From the NCBI RefSeq assembly GCF_003259335.1, contig NZ_QLLL01000004.1:387689-451688 (forward strand): a DNA stretch of 64,000 nt, given 5' to 3'. Position numbers and translations under genes: made by a program. The notes under the pieces are model-generated. The model ran no database searches, was not told where the DNA came from, and saw only the letters and a program-made list of their open reading frames with translations. This stretch comes from Chitinophaga skermanii (lineage in GTDB: Bacteria > Bacteroidota > Bacteroidia > Chitinophagales > Chitinophagaceae). This document shows, in pieces, positions 43,355-53,393 of this stretch (its first letter is position 1; each line of letters opens with the position of its first letter).

Positions 43355-45124
43355 ATGTATTATAGTAATGGTAACTACGAAGCATTTGCAAAGCCGGTAA
43401 AACCGGATAATGTTGATCAAAAGTCGGCCTATTTAGTAGGCAGTGGCTTGGCTTCGATGGCGGCTGCTGTGTTCTTGATCCGGGATGGACAAATGAAAGG
43501 GGAGCGTATTCATATATTCGAAGAATTAAAGCTACCCGGTGGTAGTTTAGATGGTATTCTACAGCCTACAAATGGCTTTATTATCCGTGGTGGTCGCGAA
43601 ATGGAAAACCATTTCGAATGCCTATGGGATTGTTTTAGATCCGTACCGTCATTAGAGGTAGAAGGAGCTTCTGTGTTAGATGAATTTTATTGGTTGAATA
43701 AGCGCGATCCCAATTTTTCGCACATGCGCGCAACAAAGAATAAAGGCCAAAGTGCTAAAACAGAAGGCCGATTTACCCTTAGCGATAAAGCCACGGAAGA
43801 ACTTGTAAAACTATTTCTTACCGCTGAAGATCAACTCGACGATAAACGGATTAACGACGTATTCTCCCAAGAATTCTTCGCTTCCAATTTCTGGCTATAC
43901 TGGCGCACTATGTTTGCCTTTGAAGAATGGCACAGCGCCATCGAAATGCGCAGGTATATTGCCCGCTTTATACACCATATCGGTGGCTTACCCGATTTGT
44001 CGGCACTCAAATTCACGAAGTATAACCAATACGAATCGCTTGTATTGCCCTTGGTAGAATATCTAAAATCACAAGGTGTACAATTTATGTACGGAACACA
44101 AGTGCAAAATGTAGTGATCGATACAAGTAATGGCCGAAAAATAGCTAAATCAATTGTGTATGAATCGGGTGGGAAAGTAGAAGAACTAAAGCTCACAACG
44201 AACGACTTGGTATTTGTTACCAACGGTAGCATTACCGAAAGTTCTACCTATGGCGATCAACATACGCCTGCCGTACTGAATCCTTCTCCCGGTGGTTCAT
44301 GGAGTTTATGGAAGAATATAGCGGCGCAAGATAAAGCCTTTGGTAACCCGCAGAAGTTCTGCGGTAACATCCCGCTTAGCAATTTCGTGTCGGCCACGGT
44401 TACCACGCTCGATGGTCGCATTCCACCTTATATAGAAAAAATCTGCCAACGTGATCCTTTCGCCGGTAAAGTAGTTACGGGTGGTATTGTTTCTGTTAAA
44501 GATTCCAGTTGGCTGTTAAGCTGGACATTCAACCGTCAGCCTCACTTTAAAGCACAAGGCAAGGAACAACTCGTAGGGTGGATATATGGCCTATTTAGCG
44601 ATAAACCCGGCGATTTCGTGAAGAAGCCTATGAAAGAATGTAGTGGTATAGAAATTTGCGAAGAATGGTTATACCATTTGGGCGTTCCTGTAACAGATAT
44701 CCAAGATATGGCCACCAATTCTGCCAATACCATACCTTGTATGATGCCATTCGTAATGTCGTACTTTATGCCCCGCGCTGCCGGTGATCGCCCGAAAGTA
44801 GTACCCGAAAACTCCGTTAACCTCGCCTTTATCGGGAACTTTGCTGAAACGGAACGGGATACCGTATTCACAACAGAATATTCTGTAAGAACAGCGATGG
44901 AGGCCGTATACCAATTACTCAATGTCGACCGTGGCGTGCCCGAAGTATTTGCTTCCGCCTTCGATGTGCGCGTATTGCTCAGTTCTTCTGCCCGCATGAT
45001 GGATGGCAAGAAGTTGCTCGACATGAAGGCGCCTTGGATTGTGAAGTATATCGAGAAAAAAGCAATAGAGAAAAGCAAAGGCACAATCATATACGAACTA
45101 CTCAAAGATGCCGGGTTAGTATAA
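43355..45124 (+). CDS. ohyA: Oleate hydratase
   Basis: This 589-residue FAD enzyme of the myosin-cross-reactive-antigen family has the FAD-binding [17 protein letters not shown] near residue 30, then [13 protein letters not shown]. The active-site loop is [15 protein letters not shown], whose glutamate matches the catalytic one of known hydratases. KYNQYESL carries the tyrosine that protonates the double bond. It adds water to the 9,10 double bond of oleic acid to give 10-hydroxystearate, detoxifying host or environmental fatty acids. It is a single-gene unit with terminators on both sides. Confidence 0.95.
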   Translation: MYYSNGNYEAFAKPVKPDNVDQKSAYLVGSGLASMAAAVFLIRDGQMKGERIHIFEELKLPGGSLDGILQPTNGFIIRGGREMENHFECLWDCFRSVPSLEVEGASVLDEFYWLNKRDPNFSHMRATKNKGQSAKTEGRFTLSDKATEELVKLFLTAEDQLDDKRINDVFSQEFFASNFWLYWRTMFAFEEWHSAIEMRRYIARFIHHIGGLPDLSALKFTKYNQYESLVLPLVEYLKSQGVQFMYGTQVQNVVIDTSNGRKIAKSIVYESGGKVEELKLTTNDLVFVTNGSITESSTYGDQHTPAVLNPSPGGSWSLWKNIAAQDKAFGNPQKFCGNIPLSNFVSATVTTLDGRIPPYIEKICQRDPFAGKVVTGGIVSVKDSSWLLSWTFNRQPHFKAQGKEQLVGWIYGLFSDKPGDFVKKPMKECSGIEICEEWLYHLGVPVTDIQDMATNSANTIPCMMPFVMSYFMPRAAGDRPKVVPENSVNLAFIGNFAETERDTVFTTEYSVRTAMEAVYQLLNVDRGVPEVFASAFDVRVLLSSSARMMDGKKLLDMKAPWIVKYIEKKAIEKSKGTIIYELLKDAGLV

Positions 45125-45131
45125 CAAGTAA

Positions 45132-45169
45132 CTATCCATACCCATAAGCAATTTGGTGGGTATGGATAG
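45132..45169 (+). terminator. Hairpin after ohyA
   Basis: CTATCCATACCCA (45132-45144) pairs perfectly with TGGGTATGGATAG (45157-45169). The following sequence is A-rich on this strand, so termination would be weak. Confidence 0.5.
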
Positions 45170-45170
45170 T

Positions 45171-45204
45171 ATAAAAAAAGTCCCTCGCCGAAGGCGAAGG
45201 ACTA
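45171..45204 (-). terminator. Terminator of the META-domain gene
   Basis: On the minus strand AGTCCTTCGCC pairs with GGCGAGGGACT around TTC, followed by seven T. Confidence 0.8.
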
Positions 45205-45232
45205 CTGTGAAAAATTAAGCAATAAGATCGAT

Positions 45233-45700
45233 TTACTTCGCATCACCCACAAAGCGGGCTAATGGCGCCATCCTAGCTCTATTTAAAATCAACGTATCGT
45301 TCACAATGAAGTAACTGTCGGCATTTTCCAAGGCGCGCATAAATTGGTGTTCTGTATCCAAATTCTTACAAGCCATCATCGTGGAAATTAATTGCGACAT
45401 TTTAATCCTATTATCTCCTTTCAATACGAAAGAACCACCAAAACCATTACAGCCCCCGTTGCCCGATACTCTTTTGTCGGTTTCTGAGAAGATTACATAT
45501 GGTTGTACCCTTGCTTCTGGATCTTTTTCTACAGGTTTCCCGTTCACTTCTACCAAGGTCCACTTCTTATCGTATATGGTTAAGCTAGTACCCGCATTAT
45601 TACCGCTGTTTTGGGTTTTAGCGCTCGATTTACATGCAGTCATGCCTACTATGGCAGTTAGGCCTAATGCTGCTATGTACATAATTTGTTTGCGTATCAT
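45233..45700 (-). CDS. META domain (HslJ-like) lipoprotein
   Basis: This 155-residue lipoprotein has the lipobox GMTAC (Cys23). One META domain fills the mature part: KKWTLVEVNGKPV, then VSGNGGCNGFGGSFVLKG, then ISTMMACKNLDTEHQFMRAL, the three conserved blocks. Members such as HslJ are envelope proteins linked to heat-shock or antibiotic tolerance; the exact function is unknown. Confidence 0.88.
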   Translation of the reverse strand: MIRKQIMYIAALGLTAIVGMTACKSSAKTQNSGNNAGTSLTIYDKKWTLVEVNGKPVEKDPEARVQPYVIFSETDKRVSGNGGCNGFGGSFVLKGDNRIKMSQLISTMMACKNLDTEHQFMRALENADSYFIVNDTLILNRARMAPLARFVGDAK

Positions 45701-45888
45701 AAGGTCGATTTTTTTGAATGCGTGGCTAATATTGTTTATTTACAAACCTTGTTCCAAAAAGGAATTGTTCACTGTGATTGTTTTGGTGACCAACGTCGTT
45801 TGTGCCATCAACATCGTTGTGTCACACACTTTGTGGCTGTGTTCGCTCATTAACTACCGCCTATATATCGTTGATCCCCAAGGAAATG

Positions 45889-46680
45889 TTACACATTGCC
45901 ATAACTATTTGATTGCCCACCATCGATGGCGAGTATTTGCCCGTTCACATAACTACATCCATCACTCAGTAAAAACGCTACTACGCTGGCTACTTCTTCC
46001 GGTAATCCTAAGCGCTTAGTAGGGTTGGCCCTTGAATATTCAGTTTCGGCGGCTTTGGGGTCTTTCGGGTTTACTTGTTTGAAAGCCTCGGCTACCATGG
46101 GCGTTAAAATAGCGCCGGGAGCGATTGCATTGGCGTTGATGTTGTATTGCGCATATTCTAAGGCTACGTTCTTCGTCATGCCCGCTACGGCATGTTTACT
46201 GGCCACATAGGGCATTTGGTGCATTACACCGCGTATACCACCCACGCTGGCTACGTTTACAATTCTACCGTATTGTTGTTGCTGCATCACGGGTAACACA
46301 TAGCGTAAACCATAGTATACACCTAATAGGTTGATATCGATTACTTTCTTAAACACGTCGATATCGTACGTAGTAATAGGTGCTTGCCTTCCTTCAATAC
46401 CGGCGTTGTTGTACAAGCCATCTACCCGTGAAAACTCTTTTACGGCAAGTTCTACATATTGCTTTACTTCTTTTTCTTCCGCTACATTGGCGAGGGTGGT
46501 CACTATTTTGGCACCTTTATGTGCTTGTTCTATGCCGGCTTTTGCTTGCTTTAATGCTTCTTCATTGTAATCGACCATTAGAATTTGCGCTCCTTGTTTC
46601 ACACATTCCAAGGAAGCAGCATAGCCCAAACCCATAGCGGCACCAGTAATAATGATAGATTTGCCTTGTAAGTTTCCCAT
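45889..46680 (-). CDS. Short-chain dehydrogenase/reductase
   Basis: This 263-residue classical SDR has the dinucleotide motif TGAAMGLGYA (residues 11-20), the NNAG motif (LYNNAGIEG), and the catalytic S-Y-K set (ASVGG, then YVASK). The C-terminal VNGQILAIDGG is typical. It is a cytoplasmic NAD(P)-dependent alcohol or ketone oxidoreductase of unknown substrate. It is divergent from a YihY protein gene across an 18-bp perfect palindrome. Confidence 0.92.
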   Translation of the reverse strand: MGNLQGKSIIITGAAMGLGYAASLECVKQGAQILMVDYNEEALKQAKAGIEQAHKGAKIVTTLANVAEEKEVKQYVELAVKEFSRVDGLYNNAGIEGRQAPITTYDIDVFKKVIDINLLGVYYGLRYVLPVMQQQQYGRIVNVASVGGIRGVMHQMPYVASKHAVAGMTKNVALEYAQYNINANAIAPGAILTPMVAEAFKQVNPKDPKAAETEYSRANPTKRLGLPEEVASVVAFLLSDGCSYVNGQILAIDGGQSNSYGNV

Positions 46681-46746
46681 GATTCATTTTTTGGTGTAAA
46701 GAATCTTCAACACCCGTAATAACAAGTGAATACAGACTTTGTTGCG

Positions 46747-46764
46747 ATTCGCCGTACGGCGAAT
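46747..46764. promoter_or_regulatory. 18-bp perfect palindrome between divergent genes
   Basis: ATTCGCCGTACGGCGAAT is a perfect GC-rich palindrome in the 107-bp gap between the SDR start (46680) and the YihY-family start (46788). Length and symmetry fit a dimeric repressor operator. No regulator gene adjoins. Confidence 0.45.
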
Positions 46765-46787
46765 GCATTGGTTTTGTAACTTCGCGC

Positions 46788-47690
46788 ATGCGTTGGAAGC
46801 CTTTTATATTGAGTTTTAGAGATGCCTTTAGGACATTAACCGCGAACGACCCGTTACGACTGGCCGGGGCCACTGCGTTTTTTACCACCTTTGCCCTCCC
46901 GGCTATCTTAGTGATCCTCATTCAATTGCTTCGCCTCATCTTTCGCATTCCCCAAAGCGGCCGCCGCCTCTTGCAACAATTGGAAGGCGTAATTGGCAAA
47001 GAAACCACCGATATGGTATTCGAAACCTTGCAAGGTATTCGCGGACTCGCTCAAAACGAGATTATTACCTTCTTAGGCTTCGTATTCCTATTGTTCGTTG
47101 CTACTACTTTATTTAAAGTGATCCGCAGCTCCGTCAATCAACTCTGGGATCTCCGCGTTATCCGTAAAGAAGGCTTTTGGAGCATTATGATCTCACGCTT
47201 AAAAGGGGTGTTAGTGATGTGCTTCCTCGGGGTAGTATTTGTATTGGATTTAATGATTGGTGCTGCACAAGCGTTTGTAATTAAGTATGTTGATTTGTAC
47301 GTACCTACATTATCGGGTTATTTCAATGGTGCCTTAAACTACGTTGTGTCGGTATTGTCGGTTACCTTATGGTTTGCTATGGTGTTTTATTTTTTACCCG
47401 ATGGAAGACCAACCAGGCGTGTACTTTTTATGGGTGCATTTGTAACCAGCATTCTATTCAATATCGGTAAATTAGTACTCCGTGTTGCGTTGAATTACAG
47501 TAATATCAGTAACATCTATGGGGCATCGGCATCGTCGGTATTATTGCTGTTGTTTGTATTCTACACGGCCATGATATTCTATTATGGCGCTGCTTTTACG
47601 AAGGCTTGGGCCTTCAATAATAACGAAATCATTAAACCTCGTCCATATGCCGCGATTTACAAGTATACTGTTGTAGATCAAGAAGATTAA
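46788..47690 (+). CDS. YihY/BrkB family membrane protein
   Basis: This 300-residue inner-membrane protein has about six hydrophobic segments and the family's early LAGATAFFTTFALPAILVIL. Later blocks are FKVIRSSVNQLWDL and NISNIYGASASSVLLLLFVFY, the latter the conserved YGA(A/S)S segment. Members were once thought to be RNase BN; most have unknown function in the envelope. Confidence 0.9.
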   Translation: MRWKPFILSFRDAFRTLTANDPLRLAGATAFFTTFALPAILVILIQLLRLIFRIPQSGRRLLQQLEGVIGKETTDMVFETLQGIRGLAQNEIITFLGFVFLLFVATTLFKVIRSSVNQLWDLRVIRKEGFWSIMISRLKGVLVMCFLGVVFVLDLMIGAAQAFVIKYVDLYVPTLSGYFNGALNYVVSVLSVTLWFAMVFYFLPDGRPTRRVLFMGAFVTSILFNIGKLVLRVALNYSNISNIYGASASSVLLLLFVFYTAMIFYYGAAFTKAWAFNNNEIIKPRPYAAIYKYTVVDQED

Positions 47691-47714
47691 TCATCGTATT
47701 ATCCTAATATATTC

Positions 47715-47744
47715 GCCCCGCTACGAAAGTGGCGGGGCTTTTTA
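47715..47744 (+). terminator. Terminator of the YihY-family gene
   Basis: GCCCCGCTAC (47715-47724) pairs with GTGGCGGGGC (47729-47738), with one G-U pair, around GAAA and is followed by T residues. Confidence 0.9.
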
Positions 47745-47854
47745 TTGGTCTAAAAATTGAATCCAGCAGCAATCCTATTAAATATTTTGTATTTTGATCA
47801 GCGACGGACACGTATTATCCACGTGAAGCCATCTTACTCCAAACTATTCGCTTT

Positions 47855-48880
47855 ATGAAAAAATTATTATCCGTACTCGCCTTCGCGGGTTTGTGCCAAT
47901 TTGCACAAGCACAATCGCTGCCAAGAAGTACACCCGCTGCTGAAAAAGTATCCGAAAAAGGCATTGAAGATTATGTTGCTGCTTTCAAACAAAAAGGGGA
48001 AGACATCCATAGCTTTATGGTGTTGCGCCATGGGAAAGTAGTAGCAGAACAGTATTTCGGCGATAACAGTGCTACGAAGCCCCACGTAATGTGGTCGGTA
48101 AGTAAAACATTTACGGCTACCGCTATTGGCTTTGCGGTGCAGGAGAAATTGTTGACAGTGAACGACAAGGTTATTAAGTATTTCCCTAACGATTTACCGC
48201 CGGAAGTATCTAAAAACTTGCAACAATTAGAGATTCGCCATTTACTTACCATGACGAATGGCCAGCCCACCGAACCCCGTCCTGCCGACTTTCCCAATCA
48301 AAGCTGGGAGAAAACATTCTTCGCGCTATCGATTGTAAATGAACCTGGTACAAAGTTCTATTACAACAGTTACGCAACGTATATGCTCTCGTCAATCTTA
48401 CAAAAGGTAACCGGCAAAACTGTGTTGGAGTACCTTACGCCTAGGTTGTTTCAACCATTGGGCATTGAAGGTGCAGTATGGGATAGCAATCCTGCAGGAG
48501 TAAGTTATGGCGGCTGGGGGTTGCACATTAAAACGGAAGATATGGCCAAAATGGGCCAGTTTATTTTGCAAAAAGGTACGTGGAACGGCAAGCAATTGCT
48601 AGCTGCTAAATGGTTCGATGAGGCTACCCGTGCACACATTGTACAATCACCACAATGGGTACAACCGAATGCCGATATTACGGTAAGTGATTGGTCGCAA
48701 GGTTATGGCTACCAAATGTGGCGTTGTAGGCATAATGCATTCCGCGCCGATGGAAAGGATGGTCAATTTATTATTATCATCCCGGAGAAAGACGCGGTGA
48801 TTGTAACTACAGCAAACGTACAGAACATGCAGGAAGAAATAAATCTCATATGGGATCATTTACTGGCCGGCCTAGAGTAA
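47855..48880 (+). CDS. Exported serine hydrolase, class C beta-lactamase family
   Basis: This 341-residue protein has a signal peptide ending AQAQ (residue 20). The nucleophile motif is S81-V-S-K84, and the second motif is Y171-N-S173 (YxN position, here YNS). The family block HLLTMTNGQPTEPRP follows the first motif. It acts in the periplasm as an esterase or carboxypeptidase-like enzyme. It is a different branch from the lipoprotein at 6100-7164. Confidence 0.88.
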   Translation: MKKLLSVLAFAGLCQFAQAQSLPRSTPAAEKVSEKGIEDYVAAFKQKGEDIHSFMVLRHGKVVAEQYFGDNSATKPHVMWSVSKTFTATAIGFAVQEKLLTVNDKVIKYFPNDLPPEVSKNLQQLEIRHLLTMTNGQPTEPRPADFPNQSWEKTFFALSIVNEPGTKFYYNSYATYMLSSILQKVTGKTVLEYLTPRLFQPLGIEGAVWDSNPAGVSYGGWGLHIKTEDMAKMGQFILQKGTWNGKQLLAAKWFDEATRAHIVQSPQWVQPNADITVSDWSQGYGYQMWRCRHNAFRADGKDGQFIIIIPEKDAVIVTTANVQNMQEEINLIWDHLLAGLE

Positions 48881-48890
48881 AAAAGATACT

Positions 48891-48917
48891 GAGCACCTCC
48901 CGGGGTGCTCTTTTTTT
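48891..48917 (+). terminator. Terminator of the serine hydrolase gene
   Basis: GAGCACC (48891-48897) pairs with GGTGCTC (48904-48910), followed by seven T. Confidence 0.88.
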
Positions 48918-49053
48918 AGGGTTTATGAGAACAGGCCCGGTAATTGTAGCAAGGGAACAAATCTTGATGTGCCGAAATGCACGATTTCTTTACACGTAAC
49001 GGCTGCATGGGATATATTTTATTGTTATATTTATAGAAAGTGAACATCATTTA

Positions 49054-49320
49054 ATGGGAAAGGTCAGAAAACTGCAATTCAAGCTCACGAACCATTTCGG
49101 AGAGGTTGTTACCATTGCTATGGAACCAGAAGGCGAAGTGTATTATCTCCAAGAACATGAAACCATTCTCGTTACATTGTATGGTGAAGACAATCCTACC
49201 GTCAACTTTAAAGTCACCGAAAAAGACAGCCACTATGTAATTCATATTTACCCGGAAAAAGGAGAGTACGAATTAGAAAAGATCATCGATGAAGATGATG
49301 ATGACGAAGATGAATTTTAA
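49054..49320 (+). CDS. Small acidic protein, paralogue A of a tandem pair
   Basis: This 88-residue soluble protein is mostly beta strands (LQFKLTNHFGEVVTIAMEP, ETILVTLYGEDNPTVNFKV, HYVIHIYPEKGEYELEKI) with a C-terminal run of Asp and Glu (EDDDDEDEF). It is clearly related along its length to the next protein (L/E..PTVNF against PTFEL, YPEKGEYE against TPDNGDYE), so the two arose by duplication. The family is not recognised. The 10-bp gap suggests co-expression and perhaps a heterodimer. Confidence 0.7.
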   Translation: MGKVRKLQFKLTNHFGEVVTIAMEPEGEVYYLQEHETILVTLYGEDNPTVNFKVTEKDSHYVIHIYPEKGEYELEKIIDEDDDDEDEF

Positions 49321-49330
49321 AATAACCAGT

Positions 49331-49573
49331 ATGAAAAATCCACAGTTCACCATCCACAACGAATTAAAGCAAGAGTTACCCATTGTGCTGGCACCTACCT
49401 CCTTGCTCTACGAATTACCGCCGCAACACGCCTTACTCATCGAAATGCAAGGCGAACTAAGTCCTACTTTCGAACTAACGATCGAACGCGATATCTTCGG
49501 TATGCAGTTAACGCTAACACCCGATAATGGCGATTATGAAATTATTGATGAAATAGCAAAGAACGAAAAGTAA
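49331..49573 (+). CDS. Small acidic protein, paralogue B of a tandem pair
   Basis: This protein has 80 residues from the ATG at 49331 (MKNPQFTIHN). An upstream in-frame ATG at 49289 would overlap gene A and add 14 unrelated residues. It has the same strand layout as paralogue A and an acidic tail (IIDEIAKNEK) without the long Asp run. It may be a partner subunit of protein A. Function is unknown. Confidence 0.65.
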   Translation: MKNPQFTIHNELKQELPIVLAPTSLLYELPPQHALLIEMQGELSPTFELTIERDIFGMQLTLTPDNGDYEIIDEIAKNEK

Positions 49574-49574
49574 A

Positions 49575-49600
49575 ACTGCCCAAGTAGATACTTAGGCAGT
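49575..49600. terminator. Hairpin between convergent genes
   Basis: ACTGCC-c-AAGT (49575-49585) pairs with ACTT-a-GGCAGT (49590-49600) around a 4-nt loop. It has no strong T run. Confidence 0.45.
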
Positions 49601-49612
49601 ATAGAATACATG

Positions 49613-52075
49613 CTAACGTTTATATGCTAACAATCTTAGTGCGTTAAATACAACAATAAGGGTAGATCCTTCATGTGCAATTACCGCGGGGCCGATTGTA
49701 GCGATACCAAAAATGGTACATGGTATCAGCAAGGCCACAACACCTAGGCTGATCACTAAGTTTTGCTTGATAATCTTTTTTGCTTGTCGACTTAACCCGA
49801 TGGCAAATGGTAACAACGAGAGATTATCTCCCATTAGTGCTATGTCGGCAGTTTCTAGTGCTACATCACTACCGGCTGCTCCCATGGCTATGCCTACAGT
49901 ACTATTCGCCATCGCGGGCGCATCATTCACTCCATCACCTACCATAGCCACTTTCTGCTCTTCTTTCATGAGTTGTTGAATGGCGCTTACCTTGTCTGCC
50001 GGTAATAAACCGCCCATGGCTACTTGGATTCCTGTTTCTGCTGCAACGGCTTCGGCTACTTGTTGATTGTCGCCCGTAAGCATCACCATCTTTTGTATAC
50101 CTACTTGTTGCAGGGCCGCTATAGCAGCTTTCGCTTCTTTTCGCGGGGTGTCCATCACTGCAATGATACCAATATATTCTTCATTTCGCAAAACCACCAT
50201 CGTGGTGTTGCCACTTTTTTCCAATGCTTTTACTTGTGTTTGTACATCGCCAGGCGCTGTTTGATTGAACAAGGCAAGGTTGCCAATCATGATCGTATCG
50301 TTGTTAAGCGTGGCTTTGATACCTTTGCCCAATACGGCTTCCATGTTGTGTGCAACGGGAATGTTAGTGCCTGCTAAACGGGTACGACCATCGCGCACAA
50401 TGGCTTTCGCAATAGGGTGATCACTCAAGGCTTCTACGGCAACAACAATTTTCAATAATTCTTCTTCCGTTAAATTTATCAAGGGAACGATCTGTGTTAA
50501 CTTAGGTTTGCCTTCTGTAAGGGTACCGGTTTTGTCGAAAGCCAAGGCTTTTAAGCTACCGAGGTCTTCCAACGGGCGCCCACCTTTAATCAATACACCC
50601 ATCCTCGCGGCACGCGCAACACCACTTAATACGGCACTAGGTGTAGAGATGGCCAAAGCACAAGGACTCGCAGCCACCAATACCGACATGGCTCGGTAAA
50701 AGCTTTCGTTAAACGTTTCATCGCGTACCAAGAATACAAAGCACAACAACGTGACTAATACTAATACAAACGGCACAAAAATGCGCTCAAACTTATCCGT
50801 AAACTGTTGCGTGGGCGACTTCTGTGTTTGCGCTTCATTCACCATTTGTACTAAGCGCGATAAGGTAGAATCCTTTGCCTCTTTTATTACGCGTACTTCA
50901 ATGGAATCATTCCCATTAATAGTACCTGCATACACTTTATACTGATCGTCGAGTTGTGCGGCCGTTTCTATATTGAAATCAACTTGCTCGTAAGCATGTT
51001 TATCTACCGGGATGCTTTCGCCTGTAATAGGTGCTTGGTTTATGCTGCTGCTACCTTTGATGATAATGCCATCGGCAGCAATTTTAGTATTGGGTTTGAT
51101 GATAATTACATCTCCTTTATTCAGCGAGGTAATATCGACTTCTTTCATACCATCGCCCGTTTTCAAGAACGCTGTTTTAGGCGCTAATGCGGTTAGCGCG
51201 GCGATAGATTTTCTCGCTTTCTCCATGGCGAAATGTTCCAACGCATGCCCTAAGCTAAATAAGAACAAGAGCAACGCACCTTCCACCCAATTCCCCAAAA
51301 TGGCAGCACCAATAGCCGCAACGAGCATTAAGAAATCAATTTCAAACCCGCCTTTGCGTATGGTTTGTACTGCTTCGGTAGCTGTAAAGAAACCACCAAA
51401 GAAATAAGCGGCGATATATAGAATGAATGGAACAATTGTAGGTATGCCTGGCAGGAAAGATAACCCAAATCCTATGCCCAGCATGGCACCACACAGTAAG
51501 CTGAAAATTAATTCTGTTCGTTCCCCAAAAATGCCTCCATGCTGGTGATTGTGATCGTGCCCTTCATGGTGATGTTCTTCCCCATGTTCGTGGTCGTGAT
51601 CATGTGCATGATCGTGTGCTTTTGTAGGTACAGCAGTGATGGTTAAACCTTCTTTGCGTAAGAGATCGTATACCGTTTCATCGTGTAATTCCGTAGCGTC
51701 GGTTTCAACAAATACCATCCCGGCCGCCGAAACAGATACCGACAATACACCGCGCAGTTTACGAATAGCCGCTTCCAATAAACGCGTTTGGCGTTGATGA
51801 CGGATTCCTTTCACGGGGATGAGTAAATGATGGTAACGGTCGAGTATTTCGGCACCCGCTTGTTGGGCCATTTTCTCTACACGATCTACGGTAATAATAG
51901 CCGGGTTGTAGTGGAAACACAATTGCGCTTTATTCTCCCCGGAACCGGGTACAATATGTACTTTCTCAATACCTTGCCTGCCCGTAAGCGCATGAATAAT
52001 TCTTTCTACGCAAGCATCCTTTTCGCTGGGCACCCCGGGTAAAACGAGGTCGATATTAATTGTAAGCTTTTCCAT
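49613..52075 (-). CDS. Heavy-metal P-type ATPase (Zn/Cd/Co/Pb type)
   Basis: This is an 820-residue P1B-type pump. The N-terminal part holds two HMA-like folds lacking the CxxC pair (a lone C22 in the first), then a His-rich segment at 154-179 that can bind zinc-like ions. Catalytic features are TGES (351-354), the transmembrane S470-P-C472 ion site, the phosphorylated D514KTGT, H553P and GDGVNDAP near residue 706. The SPC site (rather than CPC) together with His-rich DHDHEH suggests divalent Zn, Cd or Co. It is the last gene of the leftward efflux operon, 22 bp after the adaptor. Confidence 0.92.
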   Translation of the reverse strand: MEKLTINIDLVLPGVPSEKDACVERIIHALTGRQGIEKVHIVPGSGENKAQLCFHYNPAIITVDRVEKMAQQAGAEILDRYHHLLIPVKGIRHQRQTRLLEAAIRKLRGVLSVSVSAAGMVFVETDATELHDETVYDLLRKEGLTITAVPTKAHDHAHDHDHEHGEEHHHEGHDHNHQHGGIFGERTELIFSLLCGAMLGIGFGLSFLPGIPTIVPFILYIAAYFFGGFFTATEAVQTIRKGGFEIDFLMLVAAIGAAILGNWVEGALLLFLFSLGHALEHFAMEKARKSIAALTALAPKTAFLKTGDGMKEVDITSLNKGDVIIIKPNTKIAADGIIIKGSSSINQAPITGESIPVDKHAYEQVDFNIETAAQLDDQYKVYAGTINGNDSIEVRVIKEAKDSTLSRLVQMVNEAQTQKSPTQQFTDKFERIFVPFVLVLVTLLCFVFLVRDETFNESFYRAMSVLVAASPCALAISTPSAVLSGVARAARMGVLIKGGRPLEDLGSLKALAFDKTGTLTEGKPKLTQIVPLINLTEEELLKIVVAVEALSDHPIAKAIVRDGRTRLAGTNIPVAHNMEAVLGKGIKATLNNDTIMIGNLALFNQTAPGDVQTQVKALEKSGNTTMVVLRNEEYIGIIAVMDTPRKEAKAAIAALQQVGIQKMVMLTGDNQQVAEAVAAETGIQVAMGGLLPADKVSAIQQLMKEEQKVAMVGDGVNDAPAMANSTVGIAMGAAGSDVALETADIALMGDNLSLLPFAIGLSRQAKKIIKQNLVISLGVVALLIPCTIFGIATIGPAVIAHEGSTLIVVFNALRLLAYKR

Positions 52076-52097
52076 ACGGTTTGTATAAAAATGAGCA

Positions 52098-53393
52098 TTA
52101 GTGAGGATGTCCTTCTTCGCCGGTATTATTCATTTTTGCCAGCACGAAGAAGGCGCCTTTGACTACGATTTTTGCATCTGCAGGGATGTTCTTCAACAAA
52201 GTGATTTCCGTATAGCCTACATCGCTCGTTCCTTTCGCTACGGGAATCTTTTCAAATGTAACAGAAGTACCGGCGGCAGGTGCAGTTGGTGCATGATCGT
52301 GATCGTGTGGTTCGGCACTATGATCATGATCTTCCTTTTTCGCATCGTGGTGCTCGTCTTCTTTATGTGGATCGGTTACCACGAAAATGTAATCTTGTCC
52401 TTGGAAGGTAACAATTGCATCGGAAGGTACAGCAGGCACGGTTACTTGGTTCAAGCTTACAACGGCTGTTACGTTCATACCATCTATTAAGCCTGTTTTA
52501 TCACCTTTTACGCGCGAGTGTACGTTAATCGCCTTGCTTTCGCCTTCAAACGACGAGCCCAGTGAATAGATTTCTGCATCGTATTCCTTGCCCGGGTTAT
52601 TGGTTAAGGTGAAGTGAATGATTTGGTTATTCTTCAACTTCGGCAAATCCTTTTCATATACAAATAAGTCGAGATGAAGTTGACTATTATCTACCACTTC
52701 TGCAATGGGTGTAGTTACATCTACATAGGTTCCCAACTTCACCGTAACACTACTTACTACGCCACCAATAGGACTGCGTACGGCCAATACAGTTTGTAAT
52801 TTGCCGTTGGTGAGCTGGGCTGGGTTAATACCCATTAATTGTAACGATTGTGTAAGGGCATTCCTCCTCGTACGCAAGTTCTTTAACTCAGTTTCCGCGG
52901 CTTGTAAGTTCTTCAATGCCCCGGCATTGCCTTCATTCAGTTCCTTTTGGCGGTTGAATTCCAATTCCGCTAGGTTTATTCTTGAAGCAAGGCTGATATA
53001 TTCTTCCTGTGTTTGGAGGAAACTGGGGTTCGCCAAAGTGGCAATTACTTGTCCTTTTTTAACGATATTCCCCGGTTGTATGAGCAAGGTTTGTACAACG
53101 CCGCTATACAATGAATTAATATGGGCTTTATTCTGGTTGGGTACTTGCAGCACACCGGTAGCCTTTAAGGAGGCTGTTAATTGTTTTTCTTCGATATGCC
53201 CTGTTTCAATCCCAATACTTTTAATTTGCTCGGCAGTAAGCGTAGTAGTATTAGGGTTTTCATGTTCTTCGTGTTGTGCTTCTTCTTCTTTCATTTCCTT
53301 TGAAGGAGTAGATTGACAAGCACCGAATAACAAGAAAGCCGGGAGTACGAAGTATATAATAGCGTTACGTTTCATCGTAAGTAGATTAGTCAT
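52098..53393 (-). CDS. RND efflux periplasmic adaptor lipoprotein (CzcB/CusB type)
   Basis: This 431-residue lipoprotein has the lipobox LFGAC (Cys26). It shows the membrane-fusion layout: a barrel-sandwich opening (INSLYSGVVQTLLIQPGNIVKKGQVIATL), a helical hairpin with LASRINLAELEFNRQKEL, and the closing VTAVVSLNQVTVPAVPSDAIV strand. A His/Asp-rich stretch (KEDEHHDAKKEDHDHS) near residues 345-372 can bind metal. The ATG overlaps the stop of the upstream pump gene in a TAATGA junction, so translation is coupled. Confidence 0.9.
   Translation of the reverse strand: MTNLLTMKRNAIIYFVLPAFLLFGACQSTPSKEMKEEEAQHEEHENPNTTTLTAEQIKSIGIETGHIEEKQLTASLKATGVLQVPNQNKAHINSLYSGVVQTLLIQPGNIVKKGQVIATLANPSFLQTQEEYISLASRINLAELEFNRQKELNEGNAGALKNLQAAETELKNLRTRRNALTQSLQLMGINPAQLTNGKLQTVLAVRSPIGGVVSSVTVKLGTYVDVTTPIAEVVDNSQLHLDLFVYEKDLPKLKNNQIIHFTLTNNPGKEYDAEIYSLGSSFEGESKAINVHSRVKGDKTGLIDGMNVTAVVSLNQVTVPAVPSDAIVTFQGQDYIFVVTDPHKEDEHHDAKKEDHDHSAEPHDHDHAPTAPAAGTSVTFEKIPVAKGTSDVGYTEITLLKNIPADAKIVVKGAFFVLAKMNNTGEEGHPH

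Noticed and set aside
45381..46019. 212-codon rightward frame opposite the META and SDR genes
   Set aside because: It is antisense to two recognisable genes and has an unnatural composition.
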